64,000 bases of DNA from Pseudomonas reactans (GTDB lineage: Bacteria; Pseudomonadota; Gammaproteobacteria; Pseudomonadales; Pseudomonadaceae), in contig NZ_JACAPG010000003.1 in the NCBI RefSeq assembly GCF_013385825.1, forward strand, positions 1 to 64,000. The letters run 5' to 3'. Each line of letters starts with the position of its first letter. Position 1 is the stretch's first letter. The translations under genes were made by a program, and so were the position numbers. Under the pieces are notes generated by a model. The model searched no databases. It was not told the DNA's origin and saw only the letters and a program-made list of their open reading frames with translations. Positions 1-8,508 of the stretch are shown here, one piece after another.

Positions 1-3000
1 AGCGCAGCGTGCCCCAGCCTTGGTGTTCGGCGGTGAGGCGGTTTTGTGTGTCGTACTCGTAGGCCAGGGCCCAATGGCCATCCTCGACGCTTAGGAGATT
101 GCCTTGACGGTCGTAGGCGTAATCGACCAGGTTGCCATCAGGCAGGGTTTTTCTTACGAGGCGTCCGGCATAGTCGCGCTCGTAGCGGGTAACCAGCTGA
201 CTGCCGTCATCGCCGTGTTCGGTCTTTTCCTGCAGGTTGCCGTTGAGGTCGTAGACGTAAGCCGTGCGCCGACCGTCAAACCCGGTTTCCTGTTGGATCA
301 GGCCATTGGCGTGATACTGGAGTCGGTAGGTTTCGCCCACCTCATTTTCGATTTCGGTCAGCAGCAACCTGACGTTGTCGTAACGGTATTTGACCTGAGT
401 GCCATCGGCGTTGATGCGCCGGCTGATCAGGTGCAGGCCGTCGGCGTATTCGTAGCGGGTGACGTGGCCGAGTTCATCGCGTTCGGAGGTGATTTTTCCG
501 TAAGCGTTGTAGGTATATTTACGCGTATCACCGCTCGGCAAGACGATTTGGACTAATCGCCCAGCGTGGTTCCACTCAAATTGCGTGAGCGCGCCGTGCT
601 CGTCTTCCTGGCTGATTTTTCGCCCGAGATCGTCATAGCGATAGCGCTTGATTCCGCCATTCGGCAACTGCTCTTCAAGCAATTGCCCCCGCTCATTCCA
701 AACCAGCCGATGACAGCTGTGATCCGGCAGCCAAACCTGCGTCAGTTGCCCGCGTTTGTTGTAGCTGTACTCAGTCGAATTACCGTCAGGACCGGTCCTA
801 CGCGTAACATCGCCTTGGTCATTACGCTCATATTTCCAAACCGCTTCACCACGCCGCACAACCCGTACGAACCCATTGTCATGCTCGTAGGATGTTGGCT
901 CATCATTCCCCGGAAACAACGCCACCAAACGCCCGGCTTCGTCGTACTGGTAGGCCGTGATCGCCCCCAACGGATCCTGCTCAACCGTCAGCCTTCCCTT
1001 GTCATCGTAGGATTTGAAATGTTCGGCCCCGTCAGGATCCACCCGCTGCACCAGCCGCGCCCGCTGGTCATGCACATAGACTTCCTGACTGCCATCGGCA
1101 TTAAACACCGTGACCTGGCCGTTATCGTCCCAGGCATACCGAGTGCCCATCTGCGAGAAACTGGCCCAATGGCGGACACATCGCGCCGCCTTACCAGACC
1201 TTTCCCACTCCCAAAAGAAACTTGCGCCACCGGCCAAGCCACGCTCAAGAATGACGTGTTGTTGGTCGTACCGATAAACCTCGCTTTCGCCTACCGCATT
1301 GGTCGCAGAAACCAGCCGACCCGCCGCGTCATAGGCGTAGGAAACAACGTTCTGCTCTGTCACCCAAACAAACGGGCCGTCGTCCACCGCCCGCTCAATC
1401 TGGTAGTCCACCGCCACAATGCGGCCCGATGCGTAGCGCAAAAACAGCGAACGTCCCACGCCGTTATCCAGCCGCTCAATCTGCCCCAGGTAATTGCGAG
1501 AAATGCGCAGCCGGTTGTCATACGCATCGCTGATCGCCGTCAGCACACCGTCGCGGAAGTGGTAGAAACGTGACGACTGAGCCAGCACCAACTCATCAGG
1601 CAATGACCCCAAGTAGATCGCCGCTTCCGCCAGACTGTTGGTGATCGCAGGCCGAGAAACCGTGGGCAAGGGCAGGGTAGTCGAGCGATTCTCATGATCG
1701 GTCCACACCACCGAATCCCCGGAAACACTCAGCCGATGCGCCAGCGAGTGACTCCAGCCAAACCCCAGCCCGCAATCCACTTCCACCGCGCTGGTGCGAT
1801 ACAACCGCGTCCACTCAAACGGCAGAGCCCCGTCCAGCGCACCATCGGTGAGGGTCAGCAGTTCCTCACCCGTGACCATCGACACCGGGCAGCCGTTGGT
1901 GGCCGTCTTGTCCGACGACGCCGCCGCATCCCCAGCCGGATTCTTCCCAACAGCAGGCACATCATCCACATGTTCCTGGCGCACCAACACCGTCCGCTGC
2001 CCAACCTTGTCCCGCACCACCGGCACCGCGTTGGAAACCACCTGATCCCCAGCCATCAACGGCACATCCGGAATCGTCCGAATCGGCGTCGCCGGGCTAC
2101 CCAGCAACATCGGTTTGGCCGCGTCGACATGCGCGTCCAACCGAGGCCCGACCAACTGATCGGCCAACATCTCAAGCCACTTACGCACCCGACCCGACTT
2201 GATATGCCCCAACACCTGCATACCCAGCCGAACCTGCACGCCCATGCCCCGGGTCGCCCAGATCAAAAACAGATTGATCAGAATCTCGCCGGTAATCTCG
2301 CCCACCAGTTCATACATATCCGGCGGCGGTAGCATGCGTATCCAGGCGACCATTGCCGACAGATAGATGAACAGCAGCGGCTCATCGCTGAGCACCAGCA
2401 GGCCATGGGCGATGGCGTCCTTGCCCAGTTTCAGTAGCTCGTCCAGCTCGACCTGGGTGATGTACTTCAGCAACTTCTCGCTATTGGCCTTGAGGTCCGC
2501 CAACAGGTCGTACAACTGTGTGACGTTATCCCAGAGGTTGTAGAGCGCCTTGCCAATCCCGCCCGCCAACGCCACGCCTTGCATCGCACTGCGCTCGAAC
2601 GGCGTGGCGTTGGCGAAGTCCTTCCATCGCGGTTTGAAGGTCTTCGTCCATTCATCACGCAAGCGCTGTTCCAGCCCGGCGATCACCGACTGATAAGACG
2701 CGTACAGCGCTTTGACGTGTGCCTTGGAAACGTTGGGGTAAAAAGTGATCTGGTAACGCTGGTCGCGGATGCAATCGCTGACTTCAAGAATGCCGCTGGC
2801 GTCGATGGTTCGACGGATAGGGTCACCGAATGGCGTGCCGTCCGACCCGATGGCTTGCAGCATCACCGGCGTATTGCCGATGGGCACAAACCGAGTGCTT
2901 TCAAACAGATGCACCAGGGTCAACGAGCCCTGGGCCTTGCAAACAGCTACCGTGCGATTGGGCTTTTTGGAGGATGCGGGAGCGACGAGGGAAACTTCCT

Positions 3001-3169
3001 GGCCGACCTTGAACACCTGCTCCACGTCCAGAGCCGAGCCGCTCCAGAAGCTTTCGGCCCACTCGTCAAATGCGTTCAGGCACGTTCGGAAATCACGCAG
3101 GACGGTTTCCACGTCCGGCCTTTCGGCATCCATGGGGGAGAGGACGAACTGCGCAATAACCGGAATCAT
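1..3169 (-). CDS. RHS/YD-repeat protein, 3' part beyond the window
   Basis: An open minus-strand frame of about 1056 codons runs off the left edge. The start used is ATG at 3169 (begins MIPVIAQFVLSPMDAERPD). The first ~400 residues are not repetitive and carry no PAAR-type HxxxxGH region that I can see. Around residue 460 comes HSWGFGLGCDVEVSTR-like sequence typical of the domain that precedes RHS repeats, and then many YD repeats, for example YDRQGNLLS near 115-90. RHS proteins form a hollow shell that encapsulates a variable C-terminal toxin, often delivered by type VI secretion. The toxin and any immunity gene lie left of position 1, so the activity cannot be read here. The gene has no Shine-Dalgarno of its own; its ATG overlaps the stop of a short leader ORF. 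Certain as an RHS protein, uncertain in function. Confidence 0.9.
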   Translation of the reverse strand, partial: MIPVIAQFVLSPMDAERPDVETVLRDFRTCLNAFDEWAESFWSGSALDVEQVFKVGQEVSLVAPASSKKPNRTVAVCKAQGSLTLVHLFESTRFVPIGNTPVMLQAIGSDGTPFGDPIRRTIDASGILEVSDCIRDQRYQITFYPNVSKAHVKALYASYQSVIAGLEQRLRDEWTKTFKPRWKDFANATPFERSAMQGVALAGGIGKALYNLWDNVTQLYDLLADLKANSEKLLKYITQVELDELLKLGKDAIAHGLLVLSDEPLLFIYLSAMVAWIRMLPPPDMYELVGEITGEILINLFLIWATRGMGVQVRLGMQVLGHIKSGRVRKWLEMLADQLVGPRLDAHVDAAKPMLLGSPATPIRTIPDVPLMAGDQVVSNAVPVVRDKVGQRTVLVRQEHVDDVPAVGKNPAGDAAASSDKTATNGCPVSMVTGEELLTLTDGALDGALPFEWTRLYRTSAVEVDCGLGFGWSHSLAHRLSVSGDSVVWTDHENRSTTLPLPTVSRPAITNSLAEAAIYLGSLPDELVLAQSSRFYHFRDGVLTAISDAYDNRLRISRNYLGQIERLDNGVGRSLFLRYASGRIVAVDYQIERAVDDGPFVWVTEQNVVSYAYDAAGRLVSATNAVGESEVYRYDQQHVILERGLAGGASFFWEWERSGKAARCVRHWASFSQMGTRYAWDDNGQVTVFNADGSQEVYVHDQRARLVQRVDPDGAEHFKSYDDKGRLTVEQDPLGAITAYQYDEAGRLVALFPGNDEPTSYEHDNGFVRVVRRGEAVWKYERNDQGDVTRRTGPDGNSTEYSYNKRGQLTQVWLPDHSCHRLVWNERGQLLEEQLPNGGIKRYRYDDLGRKISQEDEHGALTQFEWNHAGRLVQIVLPSGDTRKYTYNAYGKITSERDELGHVTRYEYADGLHLISRRINADGTQVKYRYDNVRLLLTEIENEVGETYRLQYHANGLIQQETGFDGRRTAYVYDLNGNLQEKTEHGDDGSQLVTRYERDYAGRLVRKTLPDGNLVDYAYDRQGNLLSVEDGHWALAYEYDTQNRLTAEHQGWGTLR

Positions 3170-3210
3170 GAAACGGCCCCATTGAGTGGGGCACTGATAG
3201 AAAGGTGCAT
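3166..3210 (-). CDS. Possible 14-codon leader ORF coupled to rhs
   Basis: ATG at 3210 opens a 14-residue frame (MHLSISAPLNGAVS) whose TGA overlaps the rhs start as ATGA. A strong Shine-Dalgarno, GAGGGA, lies 6 nt upstream (complement of 3217-3222), whereas the rhs ATG itself has none. This suggests that ribosomes load at the leader and re-initiate on rhs. The frame stays open upstream of the ATG back to a TAA but holds no other ATG. It could alternatively be the remnant of a longer N-terminus separated by a frameshift. Confidence 0.4.
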   Translation of the reverse strand: MHLSISAPLNGAVS

Positions 3211-3367
3211 CGGCGGTCCCTCGCGCTGATTGGTCAGGCGAGAGACTTTGGAGAGGTTGGTTGGGAAAAGAAGTCGGCGTTATTCGCCGGGAGGGCTAGG
3301 AAGTTTCGCCAAAACTTAGGGCAAACCGAGGCTATGTTGTAGGCGGTGGATTACAGGGGGAACAGTC

Positions 3368-4849
3368 CTACAGCTTCAACTGCCCTATCGCTTTGCTCAA
3401 CTCCCCGGCCAGGGTGGCCAGTTCATTGCTGGTGGTCGCGGAGTCCACGGTTTGCTGCACGGTGTTCTCGGTTACGTCGCGAATGCTGACGACCGCGCGG
3501 TTCATTTCTTCGGCCACGTGGCTTTGCTGTTCGGCGGCGACAGCGATCTGGGTGTTGCTTTCGCGCATCTGCGCCACGGCACCGGTGATTTCGGCGAGGG
3601 CGGCGCCCGCTTCCTGGGCTTGCTGCACGCAGTCGTCGGCCTTGAACGAGCTTTCCTGCATGAAGTCCACCGCGTCGCGGGTGCCGGCTTGCAGGGCCGA
3701 GACCATGCGGGTGATTTCGTCGGTGGAACTTTGCACGCGCTTGGCCAGGTTGCGCACTTCGTCGGCGACCACGGCAAAGCCACGGCCCATTTCCCCGGCG
3801 CGGGCGGCCTCGATGGCGGCGTTGAGGGCGAGCAGGTTGGTTTGCTCGGCGATGCTGTGGATCACGCTGACCACGCCGTTGATTTTCTGGCTGTCTTCGG
3901 CGAGCTTCTGAATCATTTCGGCGGTTTGTTGCACGCCTGTAGACAGGCCGGCGATCGAACGTTGCACGCGGGTGACCACTTCCTGGCCGCTGCCGGCGAG
4001 GGTGTCGGCGGTCTGGGACAGGTCCCGAGTGGCGCCTGCGTGCTGGGCAATGTGATAAACCGTTGCAGTCATTTCGTTGATGGCGGTAGCGGCCTGGTCG
4101 GTTTCGCTTTGCTGGCCGAGCATGCCGTGTTGCACCTCGTTCATGCTGCTGGCGAGGCGCGCGGCGCCGTCGTCCAGCTGTTGGGCAGTACGCGCTACGG
4201 TGCTGACCACTCTCTGGTAGCCGGCCTGCATCGCGTTGAACGCGCTGGCCATCTGGCCGACTTCGTCCTTGCACGCCAAGGGCACGCGGGCCGACAGGTC
4301 GCCGGTTTTCTCTACGTGCAGCATTACGTCCTTGAGGGTGTTGAGTTGGCTGAGCAGGAAGCGGATCAGCAATTGCGAGGCACCGAGCATCGCCAGCATC
4401 AGGATCATGACCGCTACCGCATAGTTGGCGAAGCGCTCTTCGAACACCTGGCTCAGGCTGGGCGCGTAGGCAAGGACGGCGACGTATTGACCATCAGGAC
4501 GGGCGACGACTTCGGCGCCCATCAGTGGGTTCTCGCCGAACACAGGCATGTGATTGAGCTCGATCCAGCCCGTGTCGCTGCCCAGGGCTGACAGATCCTG
4601 GTCGGCCAGTTGTGGGACTTGGCCGCGTTTGAACGTCAGCCAGTGCTCGCCCTTGGGCAGTGCTTCCCCAGCCGGCCAGGCGCCAAGCAGCCGCGCTTGT
4701 GCTTGCGCAGAGGCGAGGGAGGCTGTGCTGCGCGCCTGTTGTTCAAGCTGCACGGCATACAGCACCAGCAGCAGAGTAGTAATGAAGGCGACCGCGTTGA
4801 CGGCCCAGAATTTGTATTTCAGCGAGATATTGCTAAGCCAGGCACCCAT
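3368..4849 (-). CDS. Methyl-accepting chemotaxis protein
   Basis: A 493-residue transmembrane chemoreceptor starting at [15 protein letters not shown]; the frame is open further upstream but without family similarity. Order seen: N-terminal membrane helix (~14-34), a periplasmic sensor of only ~135 residues, a second membrane helix (~165-190, [19 protein letters not shown]), HAMP, then the long coiled-coil signalling domain. The conserved hairpin tip is present ([20 protein letters not shown]). The protein ends in AIGQLKL without the CheR/CheB-tethering pentapeptide. It would signal through CheW/CheA to the flagellar motor or an alternative Che pathway; the ligand cannot be inferred. It lies 96 bp downstream of tatD on the same strand. 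Confidence 0.93.
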   Translation of the reverse strand: MGAWLSNISLKYKFWAVNAVAFITTLLLVLYAVQLEQQARSTASLASAQAQARLLGAWPAGEALPKGEHWLTFKRGQVPQLADQDLSALGSDTGWIELNHMPVFGENPLMGAEVVARPDGQYVAVLAYAPSLSQVFEERFANYAVAVMILMLAMLGASQLLIRFLLSQLNTLKDVMLHVEKTGDLSARVPLACKDEVGQMASAFNAMQAGYQRVVSTVARTAQQLDDGAARLASSMNEVQHGMLGQQSETDQAATAINEMTATVYHIAQHAGATRDLSQTADTLAGSGQEVVTRVQRSIAGLSTGVQQTAEMIQKLAEDSQKINGVVSVIHSIAEQTNLLALNAAIEAARAGEMGRGFAVVADEVRNLAKRVQSSTDEITRMVSALQAGTRDAVDFMQESSFKADDCVQQAQEAGAALAEITGAVAQMRESNTQIAVAAEQQSHVAEEMNRAVVSIRDVTENTVQQTVDSATTSNELATLAGELSKAIGQLKL

Positions 4850-4945
4850 GGAAGGTTTTCTCTGATAGCGGAAACAGCATTGGCAAGGTGCCATTATTGT
4901 GCCGCTATTCAGGGAGACGGTTTTGACGTGGGTCAATGCGCCGCA

Positions 4946-5752
4946 TCAATCCACTTCAGGCAGCCCAAAGAAGCGGCGGGCGCATGCCGTGCTGTTACGG
5001 GCGAGGTCTTCCATGCTTTCGTTGCGGTGCAGGGCGACTTCGCGCAGGACTTCCGGCAGATACGCCGGCTCATTCCGGCCATTTTTCGGCTTGGGGCGCA
5101 GGGTGCGCGGCAGCAGATAGGGGGCGTCGCTCTCCAGCATCAGACGGTCACGGGGGATTTCCCTGACCAGTGGATGCAGGTGTGTCCCACGGCGTTCGTC
5201 GCAAATCCAGCCGGTGATGCCGATGTGCAAGTCGAGGTCGAGGTAGCTGAACAACGCCGCCTGTTCACCGGTGAAGCAATGCACCACGGCGGCGGTGAGG
5301 TGGTCGCGGTAGTCCTTGAGAATTTCCAGCAGGCGCTGGTTGGCGTCACGTTCGTGGAGAAACACCGGCAATTTGAGCTCGACGGCCAGGGCCAGGTGTT
5401 CTTCGAGGACTTTTTCTTGCTGCGGGCGCGGGGAAAAGTCCCGGTTGAAATCCAGCCCGCATTCACCCACCGCACGCACGCGGCTTTCGCTGAGCAAAGC
5501 GCGCAAACGCTGGGCGCTGTCGCCGTTCCAGTCGCTGGCGGAGTGGGGGTGGATGCCGGCGGTGCTGAACAGCCGCTGGCCGCTTTGATCGAGTTTTTCG
5601 CACAATTGCAGGGCTTGTTCGCTGCCCTCGATGCTGGTGCCGGTGAGCACCAATTGCTGTACACCGGCGGCATAGGCGCGGTCGAGTACAGCCTGGTGCT
5701 TCTCGTCGAAACTAGGGTTGGTCAGGTTGACGCCGATATCAATGAGTTGCAT
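4946..5752 (-). CDS. tatD: TatD-family metal-dependent DNase
   Basis: A 268-residue TIM-barrel metallohydrolase of the TatD family, cytoplasmic, reported in E. coli as a 3'-5' exonuclease linked to repair of oxidative damage. Start motif [11 protein letters not shown], metal-binding [31 protein letters not shown] and [13 protein letters not shown] are all in the expected order, as is the C-terminal [10 protein letters not shown]. Length and sequence fit E. coli TatD rather than the YcfH or YjjV paralogues. In E. coli the gene is in the tatABCD operon, but here it stands apart from tatABC. The 237 bp between this gene and the divergent transglycosylase hold only presumed promoters. Confidence 0.93.
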   Translation of the reverse strand: MQLIDIGVNLTNPSFDEKHQAVLDRAYAAGVQQLVLTGTSIEGSEQALQLCEKLDQSGQRLFSTAGIHPHSASDWNGDSAQRLRALLSESRVRAVGECGLDFNRDFSPRPQQEKVLEEHLALAVELKLPVFLHERDANQRLLEILKDYRDHLTAAVVHCFTGEQAALFSYLDLDLHIGITGWICDERRGTHLHPLVREIPRDRLMLESDAPYLLPRTLRPKPKNGRNEPAYLPEVLREVALHRNESMEDLARNSTACARRFFGLPEVD

Positions 5753-5989
5753 GGTGCTATCTCCGCCTGCGGCCGGAAAGCATATCAGAGCTGTAGATTT
5801 ATAAGAAAAACGAAGAACTACAACGAGTTATAGCTGTCTTTGAACGTCGCAAGTGACATTGTGGTCGGCCAGCCGCCGTTCGTCCTGCCACCGTTGCGCG
5901 CAAAGCCTGCGCATCAAGCGCTCTGTTTCTGACTCCCACCGCCTCGTTTTTCGCGAGGGCGTTGGCCAGTATTCTTTTCCGGAGAGCGG

Positions 5990-7411
5990 ATGATCCGACC
6001 CTCGGCGTTGCTTATGTTGTGCCTGACGTTGCTGCTGCCCATGGCGGCGGTCGCGCGTCTGGATGGGCCGCTGGAAGTGACCAAGCCCGGTAAGGTCCGC
6101 GACCTGGCGGAAATTCGCTCCAGCCGCACCCTGCGTGTATTGGTCAACCAGAGCCGAAACAGTTCCGGCGAGGTCCAGGGCCAGGCTATTGGTGTCGAAT
6201 ACCACCGCCTGCGCGCCTTCGAGCAATACCTCAATGGCCACGCCCGTGATGGCCAGGAAATCAACTTCAAGATCATCCCCAAAGCCAAGGACCAGCTGCT
6301 CGGTGCGCTGGCCCGTGGCGAAGGCGACTTGGTGGCGCCGGGTGAATTGCTCGATGTGAAGGCTGCGCACAAGATCAGCACCAGCGACCCGATTGTCAGC
6401 GATGTACCGTTGTGGTTGGTGGGGGTGAAGGGAGAGCGACGGTTTACCAAGTTGGAGCAACTGTCGGGCCGCACCCTGGCGCTGACCACCGGCAGTGCGG
6501 CGGCGGATGCCATCAGCCAGGTCAACCAGAAGCTGGCCCTGCACAAACAGCCACCCATCAAGGTGGAATGGGTGGACCCGACCCTGGCCGTGGAAGATGT
6601 GCTGGAGATGGTCCAGGCGGGTATTTTTCACCTGACTATTGTTGAAAAACCGATTGCCGAACGCTGGTCGAAGATCCTGCCCAAGTTGCGCTTCGACAAG
6701 CAGGTGGCGATCAGCGAACCGGGCGACGAATACTGGTTTGTGCGCCAGGATGCCTCGATGCTGCGGGCAAGCATTGATCGATTTCTCAAGACCTACCGAA
6801 CCCCCTCAGACCAGGATGTGGCGTTCCAGCGGATCTACCGGCGCCTCTATCAAGTGCGCAATCCGTTGGCGCGCGTCGACCGTCAGCGCCTGGAAAAACT
6901 GCGCCCGGTGTTGCAAAAGCACGCCCGCGAGCAGGGCATGGATTGGCTGAACCTGGCGGCACTCGCTTTCAAAGAGTCGGCGCTTGATCCTGGCGCCCGC
7001 AACAGTGGGGGGCCCACCGGCCTGATGCAGATCACGCCCTCGGCAGCGCAGCGTGTGGGAGTCAACAATATTGAGAGCCTCGACAGTAACGTGCAGGCGG
7101 GGGCGCGCTACCTGGCGATGATCCGTCGCAAGTTCTTCGCCAGCCCCAAGCTCAACGAGCGTGAGCGAATGGCCTTTGTATTGGCGGCCTACAACATGGG
7201 GCCGGAGCGGGTGCAGGGCATGCGCACTGAAGCCAAGCGCCGGGGGCTGAATCCCAATCAGTGGTTCTTCCAGGTTGAACGCATTGCCATGGAGCAGGTA
7301 GGGATGGGCGGCGTCAGCTATGTTAATAGCGTCAACAAGTACTATTTGGCGTTCGATCGGGAGCGGGAGTCCCTGGAGCCGCCAGCGCCGAAAATCGCCT
7401 CACGGAAGTAA
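5990..7411 (+). CDS. MltF-like lytic transglycosylase with solute-binding domain
   Basis: A 473-residue exported two-domain protein. A signal peptide (~1-22, ending AVA) is followed by a family 3 solute-binding domain (~45-285) and a C-terminal SLT transglycosylase domain (~305-450). Catalytic Glu lies at about residue 329 in LAFKESALDPG, followed by GPTGLMQITPSAA and the AAYNMGPERV motif. Such enzymes cleave the glycan strand of peptidoglycan to give 1,6-anhydro ends, and the binding domain regulates activity by sensing cell-wall fragments. It is shorter than E. coli MltF (518 aa) and has no lipobox, so it may be a soluble periplasmic paralogue. A GGAG ribosome site precedes the ATG. Confidence 0.9.
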   Translation: MIRPSALLMLCLTLLLPMAAVARLDGPLEVTKPGKVRDLAEIRSSRTLRVLVNQSRNSSGEVQGQAIGVEYHRLRAFEQYLNGHARDGQEINFKIIPKAKDQLLGALARGEGDLVAPGELLDVKAAHKISTSDPIVSDVPLWLVGVKGERRFTKLEQLSGRTLALTTGSAAADAISQVNQKLALHKQPPIKVEWVDPTLAVEDVLEMVQAGIFHLTIVEKPIAERWSKILPKLRFDKQVAISEPGDEYWFVRQDASMLRASIDRFLKTYRTPSDQDVAFQRIYRRLYQVRNPLARVDRQRLEKLRPVLQKHAREQGMDWLNLAALAFKESALDPGARNSGGPTGLMQITPSAAQRVGVNNIESLDSNVQAGARYLAMIRRKFFASPKLNERERMAFVLAAYNMGPERVQGMRTEAKRRGLNPNQWFFQVERIAMEQVGMGGVSYVNSVNKYYLAFDRERESLEPPAPKIASRK

Positions 7412-7514
7412 TCGATTTTATCGATATTAATCAGGCATTTTTTCGGCTTTTATCATTGTTTAAACTGATTAATATAGCGGCCAACCAACCCCTACTTTGA
7501 AAAGGATTATCACC

Positions 7515-7949
7515 ATGAGCCCACTGATCAAAAGCATCCTGTCCACCCGCGCCGGTTACGGCCTGACCATTCTGCGCATTGTTGTCGGCATCATCTTCGC
7601 CGCCCACGGTTCGCAAAAACTGTTCGGCTGGTTTGGTGGCTACGGCCTGGCGGGCACTGCCCAGTGGATGGAAAGCATCGGCCTGGCGCCGGGTACGCTG
7701 ATGGCGTTGCTGTCGGGCGGCACCGAGTTCTTTGCTGGCCTGGCATTGATCATCGGCCTGCTGGCTCGTCCTGCGGCACTGGGCCTGACCATCCTGTCGC
7801 TGGTGGCGATCTTCTCGGTGCACATCCATAACGGTCTGTTCATGGCCAACAACGGTTATGAGTTCGCCCTGGCCTTGCTCGGTGGCTCGCTGGCGGTACT
7901 GCTGGAAGGCGCCGGCAAGCTGTCTGCGGATCGCGCCATCGCCAACTGA
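7515..7949 (+). CDS. DoxX-family membrane protein
   Basis: A 144-residue inner-membrane protein of the DoxX family with four hydrophobic helices. Family hallmarks are the early GLTILRIVVGIIFAAHGSQK stretch and a central FAGLALIIGLLARPAALGL helix pair. An AAAGGA ribosome site 8 nt before ATG 7515 fixes the start; an upstream in-frame start at 7497 lacks one. DoxX proteins are associated with redox homeostasis at the membrane in some bacteria, but the biochemical role of this one is unknown. It is monocistronic, with a terminator 20 bp downstream. Confidence 0.88.
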   Translation: MSPLIKSILSTRAGYGLTILRIVVGIIFAAHGSQKLFGWFGGYGLAGTAQWMESIGLAPGTLMALLSGGTEFFAGLALIIGLLARPAALGLTILSLVAIFSVHIHNGLFMANNGYEFALALLGGSLAVLLEGAGKLSADRAIAN

Positions 7950-7969
7950 TCCTCGTAAACCTTCAAGAG

Positions 7970-7991
7970 GCCCGCCCTGTGCGGGCTTTTT
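7970..7991 (+). terminator. Rho-independent terminator of doxX
   Basis: Stem GCCCGC / GCGGGC with a 5-nt loop (7970-7986) followed by a T run, directly after the DoxX gene. Confidence 0.85.
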
Positions 7992-8102
7992 GCTGATCGG
8001 GATTCTTGACACCGCCCCACCGGCTTCTCTAGGATGCCGCTCATGCGCCGATTTAAACAGCTAATTGCGGGGCGCCATGGGTGATCGTTATCGGTCCCGA
8101 CA

Positions 8103-8121
8103 GAAGCATGTTCCATGCTTC
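8103..8121. other. Perfect 8+3+8 inverted repeat
   Basis: GAAGCATG-TTC-CATGCTTC lies in the 246-bp gap between the DoxX gene and the small gene at 8196. There is no T run, so it is more likely an operator or an mRNA leader hairpin than a terminator. Nothing else was recognised in this gap apart from the doxX terminator. Confidence 0.5.
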
Positions 8122-8195
8122 GAAATTCCGCTAAAGCGCTGGTTCGGTGTTGCCTCTCACCTGCCCGCAGACTTTTGAGGCAGAGACACGACACG

Positions 8196-8504
8196 ATGAA
8201 TGCACTACGCCCCCTGATACGCCTGGCCCCGATCACCGCGGACCTCACTCAACGCAATCCTAAAATTCTGCTGGGCGGCAAACACCAGCCGACGCTGTTG
8301 CGCTACCTGGACGGCTGGCCGCGTCGTACGGGCAGACCCTCCGCGTTCCTGATCCAGTTTGTCGAAGATGGCGATTCCCTTGCGCGGTTCGCCAGCAACA
8401 GTTTTGACCTTGCGGTTATCCAGGCGCCCAGTGCTGGCGACGCCGATGAGGTCATCCGTCAGTTGACCCGCATTGCCCGGCAAGGGCTGATCGCCCGTCG
8501 TTGA
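8196..8504 (+). CDS. Conserved hypothetical protein, 102 aa
   Basis: A small soluble protein that I do not recognise. It begins MNALRPLIRLAPITADLT and has a basic middle (LDGWPRRTGRP), an IQFVEDGDSLARFASNSFDLAVIQAP stretch resembling part of an alpha/beta fold, and an Arg-rich end. No signal peptide, membrane helix or catalytic motif is visible. GAGG-type purines lie about 16 nt before the ATG, so the ribosome site is weak; the frame is also open upstream from 8115. It ends 4 bp before the stop of the convergent GldG-like gene, which argues that the frame is real. Confidence 0.6.
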   Translation: MNALRPLIRLAPITADLTQRNPKILLGGKHQPTLLRYLDGWPRRTGRPSAFLIQFVEDGDSLARFASNSFDLAVIQAPSAGDADEVIRQLTRIARQGLIARR

Positions 8505-8508
8505 GCGT

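Noticed and set aside
104..2332. Long plus-strand frames opposite rhs
   Set aside because: They are antisense shadows of the YD-repeat gene: composition is odd (His/Arg/Pro rich) and the minus frame gives clean YD repeats.
5828..6631. 267-codon minus frame over the MltF-like gene start
   Set aside because: Shadow; the plus-strand gene has a signal peptide, two recognised domains and a ribosome site.
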